From contig CAVTAP010000018.1 in assembly GCA_963732695.1 (NCBI GenBank), positions 1-64,000 on the forward strand: 64,000 nt of DNA. The letters are read 5' to 3'. Within the stretch, counting starts at the first letter, position 1. Every line of letters begins with the position of its first letter. The position numbers and the translations under genes were made by a program. Shown in pieces: positions 49,478 through 57,041 of the stretch. The DNA is from CADEDH01 sp963732695. Its GTDB lineage: Bacteria > Actinomycetota > Acidimicrobiia > Acidimicrobiales > SZUA-35. Below the pieces are notes generated by a model. The model worked only from the letters and a program-made list of their open reading frames with translations. It did no database searches and was not told the origin of the DNA.

Positions 49478-49561
49478 GTGCTCCTGTGAGACGTGACCGC
49501 ATCTCTGCTGCCGGTGGAGCCGCCCCCTGGGCGGGCTCCCGGCGCCTCTCACGTCAAGGAG
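49478..49561 (+). promoter_or_regulatory. Attenuator-like leader of the ABC-F gene with a minimal upstream ORF
   Basis: A possible leader ORF (GTG CTC CTG TGA, Met-Leu-Leu, 49478-49489) is followed by a strong hairpin (49510-49543: GCCGG..GAGCC stem against GGCTC..CCGGC). Outside it, GTGAGA (49486-49491) can pair with TCTCAC (49547-49552), or GACGTGA (49490-49496) with TCACGTC (49549-49555), the latter ending one base before the Shine-Dalgarno AAGGAG (49556-49561). The two pairings exclude each other. This is the shape expected of ribosome-mediated control of an antibiotic-resistance ABC-F gene. Confidence 0.45.
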
Positions 49562-49567
49562 CATCTC

Positions 49568-51139
49568 ATGTCAGCCACCCCTCTCGCTCTCCGTCACGTC
49601 AATGTGACCTGGCCCGATGGCACCCCCTGCCTCGCCGATCTCGATCTCGTCGTTCCCGCCGGACGGTCGGGTCTGGTCGGGGCCAACGGCTCCGGCAAGT
49701 CCACCGTGCTGCGGCTGTTCGCCGGCGAGTTCGCCCCCGATTCCGGACGGGTCACCGCCCCGACGCCGGTCGGGTATCTGCCGCAGGACCTCACCCTCGA
49801 CGTGGCCCAGTCGGCCGAGGTGTTCCTCGGTGTCGCCGCGGCCCGAGCCGCGCTGCGCCGGATCGAGGCGGGCTCCACCGATCCCGTCGACTACGACACG
49901 GTGGAGGGGCGGTGGGACGTGGAGGAACGGGTCACCGCCACCCTGGCCCAGGTCGGCCTGCCGGCCGGCACGCTCGACCGTCGCCTCGGTGAGCTCTCCG
50001 GCGGTGAGGTCGTGCAACTGGCGCTGACCCGGCTGCTGCTCGACGAGCCCGCAGTGCTGCTGCTCGACGAGCCGTCGAACAATCTCGACGCAGCCGGCCG
50101 GGAGCGGCTGGCCGAGGTGATGGCGGGTTGGCGGGGGACGCTGCTCGTGGTGTCCCACGATGCCGACCTGCTCGAGCCCCTGGACCGGATCGGGGAACTC
50201 GGCCCCGGCGGGGTTCGGTGGTACGGAGGCGGCTACACGTCGTACCTCGATCAGGTGCATGTCGAGCAGGCCGCCGCCGAGCAGGCGGTCACCACGGCCG
50301 CGGCCGACGTCCGCCGCCAGCGCGACGACCTCGTCGGGGCCGAGCGGGTGCTGGCCAAAAGGCGCCGGTACGGCTCGAAGATGTACGCCATCAAGCGGGA
50401 GCCCCGGGCCGTGATGAAGCTCCGGAAGCGGGCGGCCCAGGAGTCGGCGGCGGCCTACACCCGCACCCACGAGCAGCGTCTCGCCGAGGCTCGCCAGCAC
50501 CTCGCCGAAGCCGCGTCCCGGCTCCGTCACGACCCCACGATCCGGGTCGAGCTGCCGGGAACGGTGGTGCCATCGGGGCGGATCGTCGTGCGCACCAAGG
50601 ATCTGGTCCTCCGTACGGGGCGCGAGGTCGCGCTGGAGCTACGAGGGCCGGAGCGGGTGGCCCTGGTCGGGCCGAACGGGGCCGGCAAGACCACGCTCCT
50701 GCGGACCCTGGCTGGTGACCTGGACCCGGCGGCGGGCGCCGTCGAGGTGGGAGTGCCGATCGGGGTGCTTCCACAACGGCTCGACGTGCTCGACGACACG
50801 CTCAGCGTGTTCGCCAACGTCGCCGCCGGCACGCCGGCGGCGGCCAATGCGGTGCGAGCCCAACTGGCCCGGTTCGGCTTCCGGGGGTCCGCCGCTGAAC
50901 AGACAGCCGGCACGCTGTCAGGCGGGGAACGGCTGCGGGCGACCCTGGCGACGGTGTTGCTGGCTGATCCGGCGCCCCAGCTCCTGCTGCTCGACGAGCC
51001 GTCGAACAATCTCGACTTCGCGGCCCGGGAGTCCCTGCTCTCGGCGTTGGCCGACTATCGGGGCGCGTTGGTCGTGGTCTCCCACGACCAACGCTTCCTC
51101 GACGAGGTAGGCGTGGACAGGGTGATCGCGCTGAACTGA
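49568..51139 (+). CDS. ABC-F family ATP-binding protein (ribosome protection/translation factor type)
   Basis: 523 residues from ATG 49568 with AAGGAG. Two ABC ATPase domains in one chain and no membrane part: Walker A GANGSGKST and GPNGAGKTT, signatures LSGGEV and LSGGER, Walker B LLLLDEPSNNLD twice. The inter-domain linker (~235-330) is helical and Arg/Lys-rich (KRRRYGSKMYAIKREPRAVMKLRKRA), the ribosome-contacting interdomain linker expected in ABC-F proteins. Many such proteins displace macrolides, lincosamides or pleuromutilins from the ribosome. The attenuator-like leader supports a resistance role, but a housekeeping role cannot be ruled out. Confidence 0.85.
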   Translation: MSATPLALRHVNVTWPDGTPCLADLDLVVPAGRSGLVGANGSGKSTVLRLFAGEFAPDSGRVTAPTPVGYLPQDLTLDVAQSAEVFLGVAAARAALRRIEAGSTDPVDYDTVEGRWDVEERVTATLAQVGLPAGTLDRRLGELSGGEVVQLALTRLLLDEPAVLLLDEPSNNLDAAGRERLAEVMAGWRGTLLVVSHDADLLEPLDRIGELGPGGVRWYGGGYTSYLDQVHVEQAAAEQAVTTAAADVRRQRDDLVGAERVLAKRRRYGSKMYAIKREPRAVMKLRKRAAQESAAAYTRTHEQRLAEARQHLAEAASRLRHDPTIRVELPGTVVPSGRIVVRTKDLVLRTGREVALELRGPERVALVGPNGAGKTTLLRTLAGDLDPAAGAVEVGVPIGVLPQRLDVLDDTLSVFANVAAGTPAAANAVRAQLARFGFRGSAAEQTAGTLSGGERLRATLATVLLADPAPQLLLLDEPSNNLDFAARESLLSALADYRGALVVVSHDQRFLDEVGVDRVIALN

Positions 51140-51218
51140 CGGATCTCGATCACCCCCCGGACGGCCACGACGTGACCACGGTGGTTGAAAGGCTGTGTTC
51201 AGCGACCACACTGGGGCG

Positions 51219-51986
51219 ATGACCACCTCCCCGCTCACCGTGGCCGTGGCCCAGTCGATTTCGGTTCCCGGTGCGGTGGAGGAGAACGCCCGCCGGGCCG
51301 CCCTGCTCATCGAGCGTTACGTGGAGCGGGGGGTGCGTCTGATCGTGTTCCCTGAGCTGTCGCTGGTCGACTACGAGCTCGAGCAGTTCGCCGACCCGGC
51401 CGTCTGGGTCACCGACGACGACCCCCGGCTCGACCCGCTGCGGGACGGTTGTCGCACCAGCGGCTGCTGTGCCGTTGTGGGGGCGGGCGTCCGCACCGGC
51501 GACGGGCGGCGGCTGCTGGCGTCGTTGTACGTCGATGCCACCGGTGGCGTGACCGTGCACGGCAAGACGAACCTCCACGGCGTGGAGCGGGAGGTGTTCG
51601 AGGCGCCGGGGGAGCTCCAGCCCCTGGTCGACGTGGCCGGATGGCCGGCCGCGCTGGCCGTCTGCTACGACGCCGCCGTGCCGGCCCACGCCCAGGCCGC
51701 GGCCGACGCCGGGGCCGAGCTGTACCTGGTGTCGTCGTGGTACGACGCCCCCGAGTATGACCGGATGAACATCCACCTGGCGTCGCGGGCCATGGACCAC
51801 CGGATGTACGCCCTGGGGGTCAACCACGCCCGGGCCCCCCGGCGCGACTCCTGCGGCGGCAGCGGCATCTGGGGCCCCGACGGGACCTGTGAGCTGCGGG
51901 CCGGGTACAGCGTGCAGGTGATCGTGGCCGACCTCGACCACGACCGCCTGGTCGAGCTGCGCACCATCGACCGCGATCTGACGTGA
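51219..51986 (+). CDS. Carbon-nitrogen hydrolase (nitrilase superfamily amidase)
   Basis: 255 residues from ATG 51219 with GGGGC upstream. The nitrilase triad is visible: Glu46 in VFPELSL, Lys116 in HGKTNLHG and Cys149 in LAVCYDAA. The remaining strands (YLVSSWYDAPEYDR, SGIWGPDG) fit the same fold. It probably cleaves an amide or a nitrile-like bond; substrate unknown. It is followed by the convergent CoA-transferase gene. Confidence 0.88.
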   Translation: MTTSPLTVAVAQSISVPGAVEENARRAALLIERYVERGVRLIVFPELSLVDYELEQFADPAVWVTDDDPRLDPLRDGCRTSGCCAVVGAGVRTGDGRRLLASLYVDATGGVTVHGKTNLHGVEREVFEAPGELQPLVDVAGWPAALAVCYDAAVPAHAQAAADAGAELYLVSSWYDAPEYDRMNIHLASRAMDHRMYALGVNHARAPRRDSCGGSGIWGPDGTCELRAGYSVQVIVADLDHDRLVELRTIDRDLT

Positions 51987-51990
51987 CCTG

Positions 51991-52009
51991 AGCGGCCTCG
52001 TCGGCCGCT
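51991..52009. terminator. Bidirectional hairpin between convergent genes
   Basis: AGCGGCC-tcgtc-GGCCGCT, perfect seven-base arms, four bases after the amidase stop and 21 bases past the CoA-transferase stop on the other strand. Outer GACC/GGTC bases can extend the stem with a small bulge. Confidence 0.55.
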
Positions 52010-52029
52010 GGTCCGGGTCGGGTGCGGGG

Positions 52030-53265
52030 TCAGCTCTGGTTCTTGCGGGCGGCGAGCTCGGCCTTGATCTCGTCGTTGTGCTGGCCCAGCTTGGGTACGC
52101 CCTGATAGATCCCGGCCGGGGTGTCGCTGAACTTGATCGGGCAGTTCAGGAACACGGTGGGTCGGTGGTGCTCGTGGTCCACCCGCACCAGCATCTCCCG
52201 GGCCTGCACGTGCTCGTCGGTCACCCAGTCCTTGGGTTCGTAGACGGGGGCCACCGGCACCACGTTGCCCAGCTTCTCCACCACCTGGGCCGTGGTGTGG
52301 GCGCCGGCCCATTCGATCAGGGCCCCGTCGACCACCGGCCGGTTGCGCACCCGGTCGCGGTTGGTGGCGGTGCGCTCGTCGGTGATCAGGTCGGGCCGGT
52401 CGATCAGATCGCACAGGAGCTTCCAGTGCGAGTTGGTGGGGGTGGCGATCACGCAGTGGCCGTCGGCCGTGGGGTAGATGTTGTACGGGCTGATGCCGTC
52501 CACCGCCGTGCCCATGGGCTTCTGGGTGCGGCCCATGTAGGTGTACATCATCTGGCTGGTCTCGGCGATCGTCATCATCACGTCGACCATGGCGATGTCG
52601 ACGAACTGGCCCTCGCCCGTCTCCCGGGCCCGCCACAGGGCGGCGAGCATGCCGAGGGCGCAGTTGAGGCCGGGCACCGTGTCGCCGATGGACGGGCCGA
52701 CCTTGACCACGTTGTCCTCCTCGCCGGTGGCGGCGATCACGCCCCCCATGGCCTGGGCGATGAGGTCGTAGGCGGGCCAGCTGGCGTAGGGGGAGGGAGC
52801 GGTGCGGGGGTCGCCGAAGCCCCGGATGCAGGCGTAGACGAGCTTGGGGTTGCGCTCGTGGAGGGCCTCCCAGCCCACGCCCAGGCTGTCCATCACACCG
52901 GCCCGCATGTTCTCGATGAGGCCGTCGGCCGTGTCGACCAGCTCGAGGAAGGTCTGGCGGTCCTCGTCCTTGGTCAGGTCGAGCATGAGGGAGCGCTTGT
53001 TGCGGTTGCGGATGGCGTAGCCGCCGGAGTAGCTGCGGTCCTCGTCGCCCAGCACCCAGGGGCCGCCGTAGCGGGTCATGTCGCCGCTGGGGGCCTCCAC
53101 CTTGATGACGTCGGCGCCCATGTCGGCCAGGAACATGCCGGCGAAGGGGCCGGCCAGGGCGTGGGTGACGTCGAGGATCCGCAGGCCCTGGAGGGGGCCG
53201 GTGGGCCGATCGGCCATGGGCGTGGCGTGGAGGTGGGCATCGAGGTGGTCGACCATGGGGGACAT
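52030..53265 (-). CDS. CaiB/BaiF family (class III) CoA-transferase
   Basis: 411 residues. Marks in order: LQGLRILDVTHALAGPFAGMFLADMGADVIKVEAPSGDMTRYGGPW, YAIRNRNKRSLMLDLTKDE, LVYACIRGFGD, VGPSIGDTVPGLNCALGMLAALWRARETGEGQFVDIAM (the Asp of GDT is the acyl-carrying residue of formyl-CoA transferase-type enzymes), and HVQAREMLVRVDHE near the end. It moves CoA between carboxylic acids; donor and acceptor unknown. A 59-base tandem repeat lies upstream (53318-53435). Confidence 0.92.
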   Translation of the reverse strand: MSPMVDHLDAHLHATPMADRPTGPLQGLRILDVTHALAGPFAGMFLADMGADVIKVEAPSGDMTRYGGPWVLGDEDRSYSGGYAIRNRNKRSLMLDLTKDEDRQTFLELVDTADGLIENMRAGVMDSLGVGWEALHERNPKLVYACIRGFGDPRTAPSPYASWPAYDLIAQAMGGVIAATGEEDNVVKVGPSIGDTVPGLNCALGMLAALWRARETGEGQFVDIAMVDVMMTIAETSQMMYTYMGRTQKPMGTAVDGISPYNIYPTADGHCVIATPTNSHWKLLCDLIDRPDLITDERTATNRDRVRNRPVVDGALIEWAGAHTTAQVVEKLGNVVPVAPVYEPKDWVTDEHVQAREMLVRVDHEHHRPTVFLNCPIKFSDTPAGIYQGVPKLGQHNDEIKAELAARKNQS

Positions 53266-53317
53266 ACTGCCTCAGCCGGTGCCGGCGGTCCCAGTTGGTG
53301 GCCCGCTCCGTGGCCCC

Positions 53318-53435
53318 CCAACTTTTCACCCCAGCCGTCGCCGGCGGTGCCGTCGATGAGAAGTTCGAGGGTGGGGCCAACCTTTCACCGGGTCGGTCGC
53401 CGGCGATGGCTCCGGTGAAGAGTTCCAGGGTGAGG
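53318..53435. repeat. 59-base tandem repeat containing TTCACC...GGTGAA hairpins
   Basis: Two 59-base units (53318-53376 and 53377-53435) about 75% identical, with a weaker partial copy before them (CAGCCGGTGCCGGCGGT at about 53274-53290). In the second unit TTCACCGG pairs with CCGGTGAA across a core CGCCGGCG palindrome. Located in the 205-base gap between the divergent CoA-transferase and sigma factor genes; no coding reading is convincing. Confidence 0.55.
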
Positions 53436-53471
53436 TGTGGCGCGAACGGATCGCTCGGACGTCTCTAGGGT

Positions 53472-53968
53472 GTGCCGATAGCCAGCCGCACCATCGAGGA
53501 GCTGATCGCCGAGGCCCGGCGCCGGCTGTGGCGCGCCGACGTGGCCGTGCGGGGGGTCGACGGGGCCGACGAGGCCACGGCCGAGGCCATCGCCTGGGCC
53601 TGGGAGCACCCGGAGCGGGTGGCCGAGCTGGCCAACCCGGTCGGCTACCTGTACCGGGTGGGGCTCACCCGCACCACGCCCCGCAAGCAGCCCCGGCTCC
53701 CGGCCCCGGACAGCGGTGGAGCTGCCCGACGTCGAGCCCGGGCTGGTGCCGGCCCTGCTGGCGCTGAGCGAGCAACAGCGGGCGGCGGTGTGGCTGGTCC
53801 ACGCCTGTGGCTGGTCCTACGGCGACGTGGCCGAGGCCCTGGGCATCGGGCGCTCGACGGTCGGCACCCACGTGAGCCGGGCCCTGGCTGCCCTGCGGGC
53901 CGAGCTCGATCCGGGCGGCGGAGCGGGTAACGACGGTGGGAGAGCAGAAGGAGCGCAGCGATGGCTGA
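53472..53968 (+). pseudogene. ECF-type sigma factor, frameshifted
   Basis: The first frame from GTG 53472 encodes a weakly conserved sigma region-2-like half (TIEELIAEARRRLWRADVAV, HPERVAELANPVGYLYRVGL). At about 53700-53720 the frame is lost and the region-4 half (SEQQRAAVWLVHACGWSYGDVAEALGIGRSTVGTHVSRALAALRAEL in part) continues in the next frame. That frame has no stop before entering the following gene; a stop that overlaps the next ATG (53966-53968) is in the third frame. So one or two frame breaks separate it from a normal sigma/anti-sigma operon. A genuine mutation and an assembly slip are equally possible. Confidence 0.6.
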
Positions 53969-55385
53969 TTCGGCACCGGTGGATCTGGAGGATCAGCTGC
54001 GCCGCTACGCCGACGCGGTGGAGGCCCGGTGGCAGGCCGACAGCGGGCACGGGCTTGGGGCCGATGGCTCGATCCCGGCGGCTAGGGCGACGCCGCCCGG
54101 GCCCTCGTGGGGGGAGACGGTCGGGCCCCACCCCTACGTCGGGACCCGAGCCAGCGGTGAGCGCTGGTCGGCTCGGCGCCTGCTCACGGCAGCGGCCGCC
54201 GTGGTGGTGGCGGTGGCCGTGGCCGGCGCGGTGCTGGCGGCGGTGCGCCGGGCCGGGTCCTCGATCGACGCCGGGCAGACGTCGACCACGGCCGCTGCCG
54301 ACCGCCCCGGCCCCGATGGTTCAGACGGCCAGCCCCCGGGGGTGCCGGAGGCGGCCGCCCGTTGCCGGCAGGCACTCCTGGAGCAGGATCAGATGTTCGC
54401 CGGCCCGGACGAGCCCAACGTGGTGACCCAGTCGGTGGCGGTGCCCGACGGCGTCCCAGTGGCGGCCAGCCAGCTGGTCCTGGGCGGGACAGCTCGGCGG
54501 GTGGCGTTCGCCTTCGACAACCGGTTCTCCTCGTGTGTCGTGGCGTCTGATGGCGGCGTCTCGATCGGCAGCGTGATCGGCACCTGGCGCGAGGATTTCG
54601 AGTTGCCGGTTGAGCCCGACGCCATCGAGCCGAGAGGCTACGGCGGCGAGGCGAAGGACTGGGTGATCCACGGCAAGGCCGGCGCCGATGTCACCGGTGT
54701 GCGGGCCCGTTTCGCCGACGGCACGACGTTCGAGGGGCTGGTCGTCGGCGGCTGGTTCGTGATCGACCTGTCGTGGCCTCCGGATGGGCCGGCCAACCTC
54801 ACGCCCGACGAGGACGTGGTGATGACCTGGACCCTGGCCGATGGGACCGAGCGTTCCAGCCGGCTGGAGTTCCTCACCCCGGCTGGTCTGGGCGGCGGGG
54901 CGCCGTGTGCCGCCGACCCGGCGTGCATCCCCGCCAAGGTGGCTGAGGTCCAGGCCGAGGCGGCCCGGCGCCAGGCGGCGGGAGAACCGTTCGACCAGGG
55001 GCCGGCGGTGGCCGACGGCGTGGTCACCGAGGAGGAGTTCGACGCCGCCATGGCGTCGTTTGTCAACTGCTCCGTGGCCCGCGGCTTGAGCGGGTACGTG
55101 GCGCCGGCCCCCCTGTTCCGGGACTGGGCCATCTTCTCACTCGAGCCGAACACGGATCCGGGCGCCGTGTTCGGCTACAACGTCCTGCTGTGGCCGGGGC
55201 CGGGCCAACCGGCGGTGACGCCGCCGCCCCCCTCGGTCACCACGCCCTCGGGCGGGAACCCGTTCCTGATCGAGGAGTGCCGGACGACCCACGTCGACCT
55301 GGTCAGCACCCTCGCTTCGGTGCAGGACGAGAAGCGCCGCTTCGACGAGAACGCCGCCCTCGCCACTGGTACGCCCGGCGACTGA
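53961..55385 (+). CDS. Membrane-anchored anti-sigma-like protein of unknown function
   Basis: 474 residues. N-terminal ~60 residues cytoplasmic and charged, one membrane segment (~69-92, LLTAAAAVVVAVAVAGAVLAAV), then a large outside region with a Thr/Ala/Pro linker and beta-rich sequence (SQLVLGGTARRVAFAFDN, WREDFELPVEPDAIEPRGYG, FADGTTFEGLVVGGWFVIDLSW), and Cys residues near the end. Position right after a sigma factor and this topology suggest an anti-sigma or sigma-associated sensor; no zinc-binding anti-sigma motif (HxxxCxxC) is seen, so it is not a standard one. Confidence 0.65.
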   Translation: MADSAPVDLEDQLRRYADAVEARWQADSGHGLGADGSIPAARATPPGPSWGETVGPHPYVGTRASGERWSARRLLTAAAAVVVAVAVAGAVLAAVRRAGSSIDAGQTSTTAAADRPGPDGSDGQPPGVPEAAARCRQALLEQDQMFAGPDEPNVVTQSVAVPDGVPVAASQLVLGGTARRVAFAFDNRFSSCVVASDGGVSIGSVIGTWREDFELPVEPDAIEPRGYGGEAKDWVIHGKAGADVTGVRARFADGTTFEGLVVGGWFVIDLSWPPDGPANLTPDEDVVMTWTLADGTERSSRLEFLTPAGLGGGAPCAADPACIPAKVAEVQAEAARRQAAGEPFDQGPAVADGVVTEEEFDAAMASFVNCSVARGLSGYVAPAPLFRDWAIFSLEPNTDPGAVFGYNVLLWPGPGQPAVTPPPPSVTTPSGGNPFLIEECRTTHVDLVSTLASVQDEKRRFDENAALATGTPGD

Positions 55386-55389
55386 CGGC

Positions 55390-55431
55390 CTCCGCTTTCG
55401 TACCCTGTGAAAGGGTGGATGGCCGGCGGAG
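55390..55431 (+). terminator. Terminator after the anti-sigma-like gene
   Basis: Nested stems: CTCCGC/GCGGAG outside and ACCCT-gtgaa-AGGGT inside (55402-55416), starting five bases past the stop. Confidence 0.45.
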
Positions 55432-55464
55432 CCGCCAAGCTGGCTGCGGCGACACAAGAATGTC

Positions 55465-55496
55465 GAGTCGTCTGGTTCTTTTGACGAGTCATCTGG
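55465..55496 (+). promoter_or_regulatory. Two direct repeats GAGTCRTCTGG, 21 bases apart
   Basis: GAGTCGTCTGG (55465-55475) and GAGTCATCTGG (55486-55496) lie two helical turns apart, 50-80 bases before the lipoprotein start. Direct repeats in phase are a common activator-binding layout. A TTGACG hexamer lies between them. Confidence 0.4.
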
Positions 55497-55533
55497 CATT
55501 TCTCAGCATCCACAGGTCGCTTTGCCGGTGCAG

Positions 55534-55539
55534 TACGGT
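55534..55539 (+). promoter_or_regulatory. -10 element of a probable leaderless promoter
   Basis: TACGGT, followed after six bases by GTG 55546, the same arrangement as the other leaderless promoters seen here. No good -35, consistent with an activator at the upstream direct repeats. Confidence 0.4.
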
Positions 55540-55545
55540 TCGTTC

Positions 55546-56991
55546 GTGTCGTTGCGATCGGTTCTCGTCGCCAGTTGCGTTCTGGTCGTCGGCGCGTGCG
55601 GGGGCGGCGCCGATGAGTCTTTGGGTGGGGTGAGCGACGCTGCAGCCGACCGGCTGGGCGTGTTCATCCGGTCCGAGAACGGCGAGATGACGCTGTGGCT
55701 CGATCTGGGCGACAACGTGTGGCTCCGCTCCACCCGGTGCTCCGACGCCGACATGGTGGGGGTGGAGCGCGGCGACGTCTACTACCCGGTGTCGATCCAC
55801 GGCCCCGGCGTGTGCGGGGCGGCCGGCGACGTCCACCCGATCACCAGCCCGTTCCCCATCGACCGGTCCGACGGGGTGACGGTCACACTGGGCGACGACC
55901 AGTTGGCCTTCTCCCGGCCCAGTGCGATCCCCCTCGATCCAGCGTTCACCGCCGGCCCGCTGGCCGTGGCCGACTCACTTGCGGTCGGGCTGCAGGAAGG
56001 CGACGTCCGCCTCCAGTTCGACGGCGACCGTCTGCGGGGCATAACCCCTTGCCAGGCCTTCGAGGCGCCGCTGGAGCACCGGGGGTCCCTGCTGGCCACC
56101 GGCGACCTGCACCACAGCGGTGATTGCCCCGACGACCAAACCCTGCTCGACCTGCTGGCCAACCGGACCATGGCCGCTCTCGCCGTGGGCGACGAGCTGG
56201 CTCTCGTGGCCGGCCCGGGCCAGTTCGTCCAGCTCCAGCCGGCTGACGGTGGGGCGTTGGCTGTAGCCGACGGGCTCGACCGCACCGTCCACCGCGACCC
56301 GGCACCGATCACCGGCGAGTTCCACGCCTTCACCTACGAGGTTGACGGCGAAACCCGGGAGATGGGCGACGCCGGCCCATTCCGGATCGTGCTCAGCGAC
56401 GACGGCGCCGTCTGGTACCGCGACTGCAACGAGGTGTCAGCCGGCGGCCACTGGGAGGGCACTCGGCTCGTCGCCACCCCCGGCTCCTCCACCGCCGTCG
56501 GCTGCCCCGATCTGGCCGCCACCGCCGACATCGGGCTCGAGCATGGCTTCCGTTTGGAACAGACCGACGGCCGGTGGACGCTGACCGAGGGCCCGCTGAC
56601 GATCGCGCTCACCCCGGGGCCACCGGTCGACCCCGAGGCCCCGATCCCGGCCGGCCGGTGGGCGGGCGCCGGGATCGGCTGGTCGCCGTTCAGCTTCAGC
56701 GGGTCCGACGGGAGTACGGTGCGCCTCACCGTGGACGATGCAGGACAGGGCACCCTCGATACCGGCTGCCGCCAGATCCCGCTCGACCTGGCACTGGATG
56801 CCGGGCGCCTGACGGCGTCCGACCAAGACCTGCCGCCGTCGACCTGCGGGTTCGACGATACCGCGGCCCCGATCGACGCCTGGGCCGAATCGATCGTCAC
56901 CGCCGAATACGCCGGCGCCCACCTGCGGCCCGACCACATCGTGCTCAGCGGAGGCGGGCGCTCGATCGAGCTCGCCCCCGCCGGTTCATAG
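55546..56991 (+). CDS. Secreted lipoprotein with repeated beta-rich domains
   Basis: About 481 residues from GTG 55546 (GTG 55522 is an alternative). Signal peptide and lipobox VGAC (LRSVLVASCVLVVGAC), Cys at about residue 18. The mature part has internally similar blocks: a predicted HslJ/META-like barrel pattern (GVFIRSENGEMTLWLDLGDNVWLRS, GEFHAFTYEVDGETREMGDAGPFRIVLSDDG, GRWAGAGIGWSPFSFSGSDGSTVRLTVDD in part), each with an aromatic-and-Cys-containing C-rich end (for example WYRDCNEVSAGGHW). No enzyme motif. It probably acts at the cell surface. The stop lies inside the terminator hairpin. Confidence 0.72.
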   Translation: MSLRSVLVASCVLVVGACGGGADESLGGVSDAAADRLGVFIRSENGEMTLWLDLGDNVWLRSTRCSDADMVGVERGDVYYPVSIHGPGVCGAAGDVHPITSPFPIDRSDGVTVTLGDDQLAFSRPSAIPLDPAFTAGPLAVADSLAVGLQEGDVRLQFDGDRLRGITPCQAFEAPLEHRGSLLATGDLHHSGDCPDDQTLLDLLANRTMAALAVGDELALVAGPGQFVQLQPADGGALAVADGLDRTVHRDPAPITGEFHAFTYEVDGETREMGDAGPFRIVLSDDGAVWYRDCNEVSAGGHWEGTRLVATPGSSTAVGCPDLAATADIGLEHGFRLEQTDGRWTLTEGPLTIALTPGPPVDPEAPIPAGRWAGAGIGWSPFSFSGSDGSTVRLTVDDAGQGTLDTGCRQIPLDLALDAGRLTASDQDLPPSTCGFDDTAAPIDAWAESIVTAEYAGAHLRPDHIVLSGGGRSIELAPAGS

Positions 56992-57027
56992 GAGCCTGAG
57001 CCACACCAGATGTGGCTCAGGCTCCTA
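56989..57027. terminator. Bidirectional terminator, 17-base perfect arms
   Basis: TAGGAGCCTGAGCCACA and its exact complement with a five-base loop (ccaga), spanning the stop codon of the lipoprotein gene and lying 15 bases past the stop of the convergent amidohydrolase gene. The core AGGAGCCTGAG is shared with the hairpin at 43465-43501. Confidence 0.75.
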
Positions 57028-57041
57028 ATTTCGTAGGGTTG

